A DNA stretch of 5,698 bases, from assembly GCA_029940125.1 (NCBI GenBank), contig JAOZRP010000122.1, positions 1 to 5,698 of the forward strand. The letters are read 5' to 3'. Position 1 is the first letter of the stretch, and the number at the start of each line of letters is the position of its first letter. This DNA is from a bacterium (lineage in GTDB: Bacteria; Desulfobacterota; Anaeroferrophillalia; Anaeroferrophillales; Anaeroferrophillaceae). A program made the translations under genes and the position numbers. A model generated the notes under the pieces. That model was not told the origin of the DNA, ran no database searches, and saw only the letters and a program-made list of their open reading frames with translations. Below, piece by piece: positions 1-5,682 of the stretch.

Positions 1-162
1 GCTATGAGCCAAGCCCGAACATCCTTAATGCATTCCCGACAATTTCTTGTTTTTTTTGACAGCCTTTCAGGGATAAGGCACTAATTAACAACCCCCCTGA
101 TCATCTGTTCTAAGCTTTTTCTATATACCACATAACCTCGGTGAACCAAGGGGAAATTTTGC

Positions 163-190
163 AAAAAAAGGGCGGGCTTAAGGCCCGCCC
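163..190 (-). terminator. Rho-independent terminator of mdh
   Basis: An 8-bp perfect GC-only stem (170-177 pairs with 183-190) closes a 5-base loop and, read on the minus strand, is followed directly by seven T (163-169). It begins 23 bases past the mdh stop codon. This is a textbook intrinsic terminator and marks the 3' end of the mdh transcript. There is no matching T-run for plus-strand transcripts, so it works one way only. Confidence 0.93.
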
Positions 191-213
191 CCGCACAGCA
201 GCAAGCAGCAAAC

Positions 214-1143
214 TTAAATCTTGATTTTTTCCACCAGCCCCTTGACGCTTTCATAGGATTTCTGCAGACCGGCCTTTTCTTCCGGCAGCAGGTCGATCTC
301 GATAATTTTTTCCACTCCACCGGCACCCAGCTTCGCCGGCACGCCCATGTAGTAGCCGTTTATGCCATATTCACCTTCCAGGTAGGCGGCTACCGGCAGA
401 ATCCGCTTCTTGTCCTTGAGAATGGCTTCGGCCATCTGCACCGCTGAAGCCGACGGGGCATAAAAAGCGCTGCCGGTCTTCAGAAAGGACACGATCTCAG
501 CGCCGCCGTTGCGGGTCCGCTCAACGATGGCGTCAATCTTTTCCTGGGGCAGCAGCGCCGGCAGCGGAATCCCGGCCACGGTTGAATAGCGGGCCAGCGG
601 CACCATGGAATCCCCATGGCCGCCCAGAACGAAGGCGGACACGTCCTCAACCGAAACCTCAAGCTCCATGGCAATGAAGGAACGCATGCGGGCGGAATCC
701 AGCACTCCGGCCATCCCCATCACCCGGTTTTTCGGGAAGCCGCTGACTTTCTTGGCCACGTAGACCATGGCGTCCAGCGGATTGGTCACCACGATAATAT
801 AGGCATTGGGAGAATACTTGGCCACCTGTTCGGTCACCCCCTTGATGATGCCGGCATTCTTTTCCAGCAGGTCGTCGCGGCTCATCCCCGGCTTGCGGGC
901 CAGGCCGGCGGTGATGATGACGATATCCGAATCCTTGGTGTCCTCGTAGCTGTTGGTGCCGACGATGCGGGAATCAAACCCCTCAACCGGCGAAGCTTCA
1001 AAAAGGTCCAGCCCCTTGCCCTGGGGAACGCCCTCAATAATGTCAATCAGCACCACATCGCCCAGTTCCTTGGCCGCCGCCCAGTGAGCGCAGGTGGCTC
1101 CCACGTTGCCGGCTCCAACCACGGTAATCTTGTTGCGTCGCAT
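214..1143 (-). CDS. mdh: Malate dehydrogenase, NAD-dependent, LDH-like family
   Basis: This 309-residue cytoplasmic enzyme interconverts malate and oxaloacetate with NAD(H) in the TCA cycle. The Rossmann fold opens with GAGNVG at residues 10-15, and D34 at the end of the second strand favours NAD over NADP. The substrate loop LARKPGMSR (81-89) carries R83 and R89. An arginine at position 83, where lactate dehydrogenases have glutamine, points to malate as substrate. TNPLD (120-124) contains the substrate-contacting N121; D149, R152 and H176 (GGHGD) form the catalytic set. Length is normal for the family, and no residue is missing. The open frame extends 26 codons further upstream to a TTG. 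The ATG at 1143 is preferred because a strong GGAGG lies 8 bases before it and because family proteins start just before the Rossmann strand. It stands apart from the upstream mla operon, with its own leader and terminator, so it is probably transcribed alone. Confidence 0.96.
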   Translation of the reverse strand: MRRNKITVVGAGNVGATCAHWAAAKELGDVVLIDIIEGVPQGKGLDLFEASPVEGFDSRIVGTNSYEDTKDSDIVIITAGLARKPGMSRDDLLEKNAGIIKGVTEQVAKYSPNAYIIVVTNPLDAMVYVAKKVSGFPKNRVMGMAGVLDSARMRSFIAMELEVSVEDVSAFVLGGHGDSMVPLARYSTVAGIPLPALLPQEKIDAIVERTRNGGAEIVSFLKTGSAFYAPSASAVQMAEAILKDKKRILPVAAYLEGEYGINGYYMGVPAKLGAGGVEKIIEIDLLPEEKAGLQKSYESVKGLVEKIKI

Positions 1144-1145
1144 AG

Positions 1146-1156
1146 CTCCCTCCTCC
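1146..1156 (-). promoter_or_regulatory. Ribosome binding site fixing the mdh start
   Basis: The minus strand reads GGAGGAGGGAG here, ending two bases before ATG 1143; its first GGAGG is 8 bases from the start codon. The candidate upstream starts (TTG at 1221, ATG at 1185) have nothing comparable, so this site decides the mdh start. Confidence 0.85.
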
Positions 1157-1194
1157 AATTCATGATCGCCTGGCACGAATTCCATGCCATAGGT

Positions 1195-1221
1195 TTTATA
1201 ATTTCTTAATGCTTTCGCCAA
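1195..1221 (-). promoter_or_regulatory. Possible mdh promoter (weak)
   Basis: On the minus strand TTGGCG (1216-1221) and TATAAA (1195-1200) could serve as -35 and -10 boxes of a sigma-70 promoter, with a short 15-base spacer. The -10 is a good match, the -35 poor. The position, about 50 bases before the mdh ATG and downstream of the mla terminator, is right. An alternative pair is TTGTAG (1222-1227) with AATTAT at a spacing of 18. The exact promoter is uncertain. Confidence 0.3.
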
Positions 1222-1222
1222 C

Positions 1223-1248
1223 TACAATAATTCATTCTGAATATTGTA
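1223..1248. repeat. Imperfect inverted repeat upstream of mdh, candidate operator
   Basis: The left arm TACAAT-A-ATTCA (1223-1234) and the right arm TGAAT-ATTGTA (1238-1248) are complementary apart from one extra A, around a 3-base centre. A second small inverted repeat, ATTGT-AC-ACAAT (1243-1254), overlaps its right side. The AT-rich, dyad-symmetric layout just upstream of the putative mdh promoter is what a dimeric regulator site would look like. I do not recognise it as the site of a particular regulator. Confidence 0.3.
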
Positions 1249-1284
1249 CACAATGATCCATGAAAAAGCAAACTGTTTATTCGG

Positions 1285-1341
1285 AAAAAAAGGGGTCAGG
1301 TCTCAACTCTTGACAGTTGTCAAGAGTTGAGACCTGACCCC
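1285..1341 (-). terminator. 50-bp perfect palindrome acting as mla operon terminator
   Basis: Bases 1292-1315 and 1318-1341 are perfect reverse complements (24 bp each) around a 2-base centre; the outer ends are GGGG/CCCC. Read on the minus strand, the hairpin begins about 30 bases after the last operon stop codon and is followed at once by seven T (1285-1291), the layout of an intrinsic terminator. The length, perfection and GGGGTCAGGTCTCAA-type end resemble REP/MITE-like palindromes that I associate with Y1 (IS200-like, RAYT) transposases in deltaproteobacteria. No transposase is present here, and that link is inference from memory. Confidence 0.85.
1292..1341. repeat. REP/MITE-like palindromic repeat
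   Basis: This is the palindrome part of the terminator above, listed separately because a perfect 24-bp stem is far longer than an intrinsic terminator needs and suggests an inserted, non-autonomous repeat. I saw no convincing target-site duplication: the left flank is an A-run, the right flank GTAAGTCG. Only one copy exists in the window, so its dispersed nature cannot be seen from here. Confidence 0.6.
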
Positions 1342-1370
1342 GTAAGTCGTCGGATTAGGATGGAAACAAA

Positions 1371-1844
1371 TTAGAAAAGGGTTGCCAGCCGGTCGTTGGC
1401 CCGGCGCAGGCGGAGGCTGAGCAGGTGGGCGATGCCGTTGAAAAGCTTGGCCGTTACCCGGGGCGCTTCGTCGAGGAGCTTCTCATGGGCCTGGCGGGTG
1501 AAAATCAGCAACTCGGCATCCTCAATCACCTTGATGGTCACCGAGCGGTGGCTGCCGTCCAGAAAGGCCATCTCCCCCACCACGGAACCGGCGTAAAACT
1601 TGGCCAGGATCACCGGCTTGGCCAGAAATTCCGTTTTTTTCAGGGCTTCCAGGTGGCCGCTGGCGATAAAGGCCAGGAAATCACCCTTATCACCCTCACG
1701 ATACAAAATTTCGCCGGCAGGGTAGCGGGCCTGTTCCAGATATGATTTGAAAATTTCCCATTCGCCGGCGTCCATGTACCGGAAGACGCCGATCTTGGGA
1801 CAGGTGGTGGAAAGGTCAATGGAAGTCAACGGCCCGGCATTCAT
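1371..1844 (-). CDS. Small cyclic nucleotide-binding domain protein, last gene of mla operon
   Basis: This 157-residue soluble protein consists essentially of one cNMP-binding (CAP_ED) beta-barrel. The pattern PAGEILYREGDKGDFLAFIASG (about 42-63) matches the barrel's first half. The phosphate-binding cassette lies at about 86-104, with GEMAFLDGSHRS carrying the conserved G90, E91 and R100 that normally hold the ribose and cyclic phosphate. A helical tail of about 40 residues follows. There is no helix-turn-helix, kinase or channel domain, so it is not a CRP-type regulator. Its ATG overlaps the mlaC stop in an ATGA, implying translational coupling; an AGGAG lies 11 bases before the ATG. In E. 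coli the last gene here is mlaB (STAS domain, regulates MlaF); none is visible in this window. I infer a sensor or accessory role for the transporter, but the ligand and partner are unknown. Confidence 0.88.
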   Translation of the reverse strand: MNAGPLTSIDLSTTCPKIGVFRYMDAGEWEIFKSYLEQARYPAGEILYREGDKGDFLAFIASGHLEALKKTEFLAKPVILAKFYAGSVVGEMAFLDGSHRSVTIKVIEDAELLIFTRQAHEKLLDEAPRVTAKLFNGIAHLLSLRLRRANDRLATLF

Positions 1845-2509
1845 CCTTTTTGCGGCTCCTTCTCTGCATCCTTCACCGCCTTGTTCTGGGCAATTTTATC
1901 CCGTATCTGGTCGAGCAGATCAGCAAACTTCTTTTTCTGCAGGATGGAGGAAAACTGGCTGCGGTAGTTGCGCACCATGCTCACCCCTTCAATAACAACG
2001 TCATACACCTGCCAATTGCCATTGCCGCGGTTGACCATCTTATAATCTACCGGGATTTCCTTGCCCTTGCTGATGACCACCGTTTTCACCAGGGCTTTCT
2101 TGCCCCTGAGAATTTCCTTTTTATACTTGACGGTTTCGCCGGAATATTCATGGACCCGGTTTAAATAGGTGCTTTTCAACAGATCAGTGAACAGGCTGAC
2201 GAACTCGTTCCTTTCCTCCCGGGACAGCTTGCGCCAGTGCCGCCCCAGGCACATCTGGGACGTGTAGGCCAGGTCAAAATGCTGCTGGAAAAGCTCTACA
2301 ACCTTGTCTTCCACATTCTTTTTGCCGGCCTCATCCTTCAGGCTTTGATCAGTGAGCACCGCGATCAGGCTGTCAACCCCAGCCTTCAACTGCTGGGTGG
2401 GAGTCTTGGCTGCAGCCTCCGCCGCCGTGGAAGTGGAAAGACCAACGGAAAAAAACGCCAACAGCACCACCATAAAACATACAATGAAAATTCTTATTCT
2501 CTCCGGCAT
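1841..2509 (-). CDS. mlaC: MlaC, periplasmic phospholipid-binding protein
   Basis: MlaC (Ttg2D / toluene-tolerance family) carries phospholipid through the periplasm between the outer-membrane MlaA complex and the inner-membrane MlaFED complex. The 222-residue product starts with a basic N-terminus (PERIRIF), a hydrophobic core (about 7-24) and a likely signal peptidase I site near A30-A32. The mature part shows family hallmarks: the conserved W and LSREERNEF in the first half, then FTDLLKSTYLNRVHEY, and the strongly conserved NWQVYDVVIEGVSMVRNYRSQ at about 165-185. The tail is lysine/glutamate-rich. A GTG three bases upstream is also in frame, but AGGAG at 2515-2519 sits 5 bases from the ATG and only 2 from the GTG, so the ATG is chosen. 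It lies 2 bases after mlaA and overlaps the CNB gene by 4, so the three are surely co-transcribed. Confidence 0.95.
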   Translation of the reverse strand: MPERIRIFIVCFMVVLLAFFSVGLSTSTAAEAAAKTPTQQLKAGVDSLIAVLTDQSLKDEAGKKNVEDKVVELFQQHFDLAYTSQMCLGRHWRKLSREERNEFVSLFTDLLKSTYLNRVHEYSGETVKYKKEILRGKKALVKTVVISKGKEIPVDYKMVNRGNGNWQVYDVVIEGVSMVRNYRSQFSSILQKKKFADLLDQIRDKIAQNKAVKDAEKEPQKG

Positions 2510-2511
2510 CA

Positions 2512-3315
2512 CTACTCCTGAACCTTTTTCAGTTGATTTTGATAATAAGCATTTCTCACAGCCACATAAGGATCCAGAACCGCCTTGATCATATCTTCAT
2601 ACGCTCCGATGCTCAAAGAGGTTCTATTAACAACCTTGCCGGTATTGACGGCAATGCCGGTTTCCAAATCACCCCAACATATCCAGGTGAGCGGTTCGGT
2701 AAAGTAGTCCGCAACCAGGCCCACGGTTCCCCGACCGCTGGAAGGACCTAAAAAAGGCCAGACCAGGTAGAACCCATGGCCCATGCCGTAGAAACCCAGG
2801 GTCTGGGAAAAATCTTCATCATAGCTCTTCATCCCATCGTAGGTGGCCGGATCCATCAGGCCGGCCACCCCCACCGTGCTGTTCAGCAGAAAACGGCTCA
2901 GTTCACCGCCGAAAGCGGCAAACTTCCCCTGCAGCAGGCAGTTCAACAGGCGGATGGGAGCGCTGAGATTGTGAAAGAAGTTCCTGACCCCTATTCTCAT
3001 GGGTTCGGGAACCACTTTGCCGTATCCCCGGGCCACCGGCTTCAAAACCCAGAAATACAGGCGGTCGTTAAAGGTAAACATGACCCGGTTGTAGCCTTCC
3101 AGGGGATCGGCAATGGCTTGATCGGCATCAGCATATTCGTCGGCAAACTCATCGTCAAATTCGTCCGCAGTTTTCCCGCTTACCTGCTGATCAGCAGCCC
3201 GGGCGGGCGCAGCCACGGAAAAACCGACAAAAACGATGCCCAACAGCAAAAGCATAAAACAAACAACCGGCAGCACTTTTTCCCGAGTAGAGCTTCCCGC
3301 AACAAACCTCAACAT
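2512..3315 (-). CDS. mlaA: MlaA (VacJ family), outer-membrane phospholipid protein
   Basis: MlaA removes phospholipid from the outer leaflet of the outer membrane and passes it to MlaC. The 267-residue product has a basic N-region, a hydrophobic segment (about 14-36) and an ARA-A site near residue 40. A very acidic linker (about 51-65, DEFDDEFADEYADAD) precedes the VacJ domain, which opens with the diagnostic DPLEGYNRVMFTFND (70-84). Other family blocks follow: LNSTVGVAGLMDPA, the QTLGFYGMGHGFYLVWPFLGPSS stretch, and DPYVAVRNAYYQ near the end. E. coli MlaA is a lipoprotein; here I see no lipobox. The only cysteine in the signal region (C19) precedes the hydrophobic core and lacks small residues before it. 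The ATG at 3315 follows a GGGGAGGAAG ribosome binding site. The gene sits between mlaD and mlaC, 57 and 2 bases away. Confidence 0.95.
   Translation of the reverse strand: MLRFVAGSSTREKVLPVVCFMLLLLGIVFVGFSVAAPARAADQQVSGKTADEFDDEFADEYADADQAIADPLEGYNRVMFTFNDRLYFWVLKPVARGYGKVVPEPMRIGVRNFFHNLSAPIRLLNCLLQGKFAAFGGELSRFLLNSTVGVAGLMDPATYDGMKSYDEDFSQTLGFYGMGHGFYLVWPFLGPSSGRGTVGLVADYFTEPLTWICWGDLETGIAVNTGKVVNRTSLSIGAYEDMIKAVLDPYVAVRNAYYQNQLKKVQE
2515..2519 (-). promoter_or_regulatory. Ribosome binding site of mlaC inside the mlaA 3' end
   Basis: The last codons of mlaA (CAG GAG, then TAG) supply an AGGAG 5 bases before the mlaC ATG at 2509. This supports ATG over the GTG at 2512 and suggests that translation of mlaC is coupled to that of mlaA. 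Confidence 0.7.
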
Positions 3316-3372
3316 GATGTATACTTCCTCCCCTGTTCCGATGTAGACGATTCAACCAACTTTCCGAAACCG

Positions 3373-3822
3373 TCAAACATCACCGAACACATACTTGCTG
3401 ATCAAATCTTCCAGATCAATGGCTGATTCGGTTTCCGTTATCTGGTCGCCGTCCTTAAGGTACTCATCGTCACCACCGGGAGAAATCTTAATAAATTTAT
3501 CGCCGATAATTCCCTGGGTTTTTATTGAAGCGATGACATCAGTCTGCAGTTTTACTTCGGGAAAAATGGCCAGTTCCACTTTGGCCATATCGTCCTCATC
3601 CAGCGATATTTTCTCCACCTTGCCCACCAGGACGCCGGCAATCTCCACCCGGGCCCCCTCCTTCAGCCCCGAAACCGAGTCAAACTGGGCGTAGATCCTG
3701 GTATAATCCCTTCCAAACAGATCAATGCCGCCCAGATTAATGGCCAGGTAAGCAACTCCCAGCATGCCGATCACCATAAAAATGCCTACCACCAACTCCA
3801 CATTGAAACGTTTTTTAGCCAT
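3373..3822 (-). CDS. mlaD: MlaD, inner-membrane MCE-domain lipid-binding subunit
   Basis: MlaD is the MCE protein that forms a hexameric ring on the periplasmic side of the MlaE permease and passes lipid to or from MlaC. The 149-residue product begins with a short basic tail (MAKKRFN), one transmembrane helix (about 8-28) and then a single MCE domain (about 38-115), including VSGLKEGARVEIAGVLVGKV and the conserved TQGIIGDKFIKISPG. The tail IDLEDLISKYVFGD matches the short helix that in E. coli lines the central pore. It is somewhat shorter than E. coli MlaD (183 residues) but has all core parts, so it looks intact. The start ATG follows GAGGAAAAGGC, a good ribosome binding site. It lies 41 bases after mlaF and 57 before mlaA. 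Confidence 0.95.
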   Translation of the reverse strand: MAKKRFNVELVVGIFMVIGMLGVAYLAINLGGIDLFGRDYTRIYAQFDSVSGLKEGARVEIAGVLVGKVEKISLDEDDMAKVELAIFPEVKLQTDVIASIKTQGIIGDKFIKISPGGDDEYLKDGDQITETESAIDLEDLISKYVFGDV

Positions 3823-3863
3823 GCCTTTTCCTCAATATAAAAATACTTACATATCTTGTATTG

Positions 3864-4658
3864 TTAAATCCCAGCCGCCAGCGCCAGGTCTTCTATCTCA
3901 CTGGAATACATCCTGCCCATCACCCGCTCAACAAAAGCCCGAACCAGCGGCTTCTCGCAGCGCTGAAGTTCTTCCGGCGTCGCACAGATTTGAATCACAC
4001 CTTCATGGAGCAGGGCAATATAGTCAGCCAGGTTGAATATTTTCGGAATGTCATGGCTGACGATGATGCTGGTATATCCCAGCTTCTTCTGGGTTTCGTG
4101 AAACATCTGGTAGACTTCATGGCTTCGCACCGGATCAAGCCCGGTGGTCGGCTCGTCAAAGAGCAGGATTTCCGGATCCAGCTGCAGCGCCCGGGCCAAT
4201 CCCACCCGCTTTTTCATCCCGCCGCTGAGCTGGGCCGGATACTTATCCTCGCTGCCGGACAAATCCAGCAGTTCCAGGGTCGCCCTGACCTTCTCACGCA
4301 CCTCGGCGGCCGGCATGCGGGTCCGCTCGCGCAGCGGCAGGGCAATGTTGTCAAAAACGGTCAGGGAGTCAAACAGCGCCGCCCCCTGGAACAACACCCC
4401 GAACCGGGTGCGCAGCTCCTTCAACTCCGAACGCCGGAGCCGGGTGACATCCCGTCCTTCAACAATCACCTGGCCTGCATCGGGAGCGATCAAACCCAGG
4501 ATATGCTTGAGCAACACGCTCTTGCCCTGGCCGCTTTCCCCAACGATAACGGTGGTAAACCCCCGGCGAATGGGCAGGTTGACGCCCCGCAGAACCTTCT
4601 GGGCGCCAAAGGATTTTTCTATCCCGATCAACTCTATGCAGCAGTTTTCACACGTCAT
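3864..4658 (-). CDS. mlaF: MlaF, ABC transporter ATPase of the phospholipid transporter
   Basis: MlaF is the cytoplasmic nucleotide-binding subunit that powers the MlaE permease. The 264-residue product has every ABC motif: Walker A GESGQGKS (40-47), Q-loop Q91 in LFQGAALFDSLTV, signature LSGGM (144-148) with the KKRVGLARAL that follows in this subfamily, Walker B ILLFDEP (164-170) with catalytic E169, D-loop GLDP, and H-loop H202 (SHD). The FQ-x-ALFDSLTV-x-DN stretch and LSGGMKKRV are typical of the MlaF/Ttg2A group. The N-terminus MTCENCC is cysteine-rich (C3, C6, C7), which is unusual; no role is known to me. The ribosome binding site is weak (only AGG, 5 bases before the ATG). The gene is separated from mlaE by a 155-base repeat-rich gap, so its expression may not be tightly coupled to the permease. 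Confidence 0.96.
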   Translation of the reverse strand: MTCENCCIELIGIEKSFGAQKVLRGVNLPIRRGFTTVIVGESGQGKSVLLKHILGLIAPDAGQVIVEGRDVTRLRRSELKELRTRFGVLFQGAALFDSLTVFDNIALPLRERTRMPAAEVREKVRATLELLDLSGSEDKYPAQLSGGMKKRVGLARALQLDPEILLFDEPTTGLDPVRSHEVYQMFHETQKKLGYTSIIVSHDIPKIFNLADYIALLHEGVIQICATPEELQRCEKPLVRAFVERVMGRMYSSEIEDLALAAGI

Positions 4659-4672
4659 GGGAACCTATTATT

Positions 4673-4736
4673 ATTAGCTGTTAGCGGTTAGCGGTTAGCT
4701 GCTGCAGTGAAAGCTAAATGCTGAGCGCTAACAGCT
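4673..4736. repeat. Heptamer direct repeats and nested inverted repeat between mlaE and mlaF
   Basis: Four consecutive 7-base units of the form RTTAGCK occupy 4673-4700 (ATTAGCT, GTTAGCG, GTTAGCG, GTTAGCT). The segment 4676-4686 is a perfect 11-bp inverted match to 4726-4736 (AGCTGTTAGCG against CGCTAACAGCT). Inside it, TTAGCT (4695-4700) pairs with AGCTAA (4712-4717), so the block can fold into a nested hairpin. It lies in non-coding DNA and looks like a dispersed intergenic repeat rather than a gene part. There is no T-run after it on the minus strand, so it is not an obvious terminator. Confidence 0.6.
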
Positions 4737-4747
4737 GGTTGCTTAAT

Positions 4748-4794
4748 CCGGGCGAAAAACATCCGGCCCGGCTGTAAGCTGCAGGCCGACAGCT
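4748..4794. repeat. Two further small hairpins after mlaE
   Basis: CCGGGC (4748-4753) pairs with GCCCGG (4766-4771) around a 12-base loop, and AGCTG (4777-4781) pairs with CAGCT (4790-4794) around an 8-base loop. They start about 20 bases past the mlaE stop codon on the minus strand. Neither is followed by a T-run, so they could slow RNA decay or attenuate transcription weakly rather than end it. With the neighbouring heptamer block they fill almost the whole mlaE-mlaF gap. Confidence 0.4.
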
Positions 4795-4813
4795 GAACTT
4801 TCAATCGTTTATC

Positions 4814-5602
4814 TTAAGCCAGCAGCAGCGAGGTAATCACGTAGTCGGCCACCAGGATGGCCACCGAGGATATCACCACCGCGTGGGTGGTCGCCCGACT
4901 GACTCCTTCGGCGCCAAAACCGTTCCGGCTCTTATGAACCCAGTAGCCGCGGTCGGCGCAGATCCAGACAATCAGAATCGCGAAACAGATGGACTTGATA
5001 AAACACATGCGGATGTCAGCAGCCATCACCGACGATTTCATGGTCGACAGGTAGGCGCCTTCGCTGCCGCCCAGCAGCCGCACCCCGACCAGGAAGCCGC
5101 CCATCAGCCCGACGATGTTAAAAATGGCGGTCAGCAGTGGCAGGGAAATGATGCTGGCCACCACCTTTGGCGAGATAAGATAGCGATAGGGATCGATGGC
5201 CATGCATTCAAGGGCGTCAATCTGCTCGGAAATCCTCATGATGCCCACCTCGGCGCAAATGGAGGAACCCACCCGGCCGGTCACCATCAGGCCGGTCAGC
5301 ACCGGCCCCAGTTCCCGAACCAGGCTCAGGGCCACCGCCGAGCCCAAGGCCCCTTCAGCCCCGAACATCCTCAAGGTATAATTGCCTTGAAGGCCCAGAA
5401 CCATGCCCACAAAGGCCCCGGTAAAAAAGATTACCGTGAAAGAGGTTGCCCCGATCACATGAATCTGCTTGATGATCGGCATGATTTTGAACGGCGGGCG
5501 GAAAATCCCCACCACCGACCAAAATAAAAAAACCCCGGCACGACCGATCTCCATCAATATGCCCAGGGCTTTAGCGCCAAGATTCTCCAGCCATTCCACC
5601 AT
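4814..5602 (-). CDS. mlaE: MlaE, permease of the phospholipid ABC transporter
   Basis: MlaE is the inner-membrane permease that dimerises and sits between MlaF and the MlaD ring. The 262-residue product starts with an amphipathic helix ending in IGRAG (about 19-23), as in E. coli. Hydrophobic segments follow, including the family blocks FTGAFVGMVLGLQG (60-73), SLVRELGPVLTGLMVTGRVGSSICAEVG (93-120) and ISEQIDALECMAIDPYRYLISP (124-145). The C-terminus carries GVSRATTHAVV and a final membrane helix. Length is normal (E. coli about 260). A GTG 12 bases upstream (5614) is also in frame; the ATG at 5602 is preferred because it lines up with the E. coli start, though neither has a convincing ribosome binding site. 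It is the first gene of the operon, preceded by a promoter-like sequence. Confidence 0.95.
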   Translation of the reverse strand: MVEWLENLGAKALGILMEIGRAGVFLFWSVVGIFRPPFKIMPIIKQIHVIGATSFTVIFFTGAFVGMVLGLQGNYTLRMFGAEGALGSAVALSLVRELGPVLTGLMVTGRVGSSICAEVGIMRISEQIDALECMAIDPYRYLISPKVVASIISLPLLTAIFNIVGLMGGFLVGVRLLGGSEGAYLSTMKSSVMAADIRMCFIKSICFAILIVWICADRGYWVHKSRNGFGAEGVSRATTHAVVISSVAILVADYVITSLLLA

Positions 5603-5644
5603 AAAAACAGCCACTGTTTTTGAGATTATTAGAATATATTTATA

Positions 5645-5675
5645 ATTATCTACCTAGTAACGGGAAGCATGTCAA
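5645..5675 (-). promoter_or_regulatory. Probable sigma-70 type promoter of the mla operon
   Basis: The minus strand has a perfect TTGACA (5670-5675). The -10 is either TAGATA (5647-5652, spacer 17, weaker match) or GATAAT (5645-5650, spacer 19, five of six bases). Transcription would start near 5638, giving a leader of about 35 bases to the mlaE ATG. No other comparably good promoter is visible within the operon. Confidence 0.55.
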
Positions 5676-5682
5676 TAAAATA

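Noticed and set aside
56..85. Plus-strand TTGACA (56-61) with ACTAAT (80-85), spacing 18
   Set aside because: It resembles a promoter, but there is no plus-strand gene downstream; transcription would run into the 3' end of mdh. It is likely a chance match beside a T-run. No gene was found in 1-162 on either strand.
1170..1188. TGGCACG-like sequence upstream of mdh as a sigma-54 promoter
   Set aside because: The -24-like half matches, but the GC of the -12 element is not at the required spacing, and the sequence reads on the plus strand, away from mdh.
616..1209. 197-codon plus-strand open frame over mdh
   Set aside because: It is antisense to a complete malate dehydrogenase and its histidine- and glycine-rich translation matches no family I recognise. 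It is a shadow of mdh codon bias.
1144..1221. N-terminal extension of malate dehydrogenase to a TTG start
   Set aside because: The extra 26 residues have no ribosome binding site, cross the probable promoter region and extend past the usual family start; the ATG at 1143 has a strong GGAGG.
1292..1341. Palindrome as part of a CRISPR array or an IS end with a nearby transposase
   Set aside because: There is a single palindrome with no spacers or repeats of it in the window, no transposase frame nearby and no clear target-site duplication.
3861..4691. Long open frame of 276 codons on the plus strand
   Set aside because: It lies entirely antisense to mlaF, whose ABC motifs are all intact. The plus-frame product shows no recognisable domain and has the low-complexity composition typical of an antisense shadow.
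4883..5527. 214-codon plus-strand open frame over mlaE
   Set aside because: It is antisense to the intact mlaE permease gene, with a His/Gln-rich translation and no domain.
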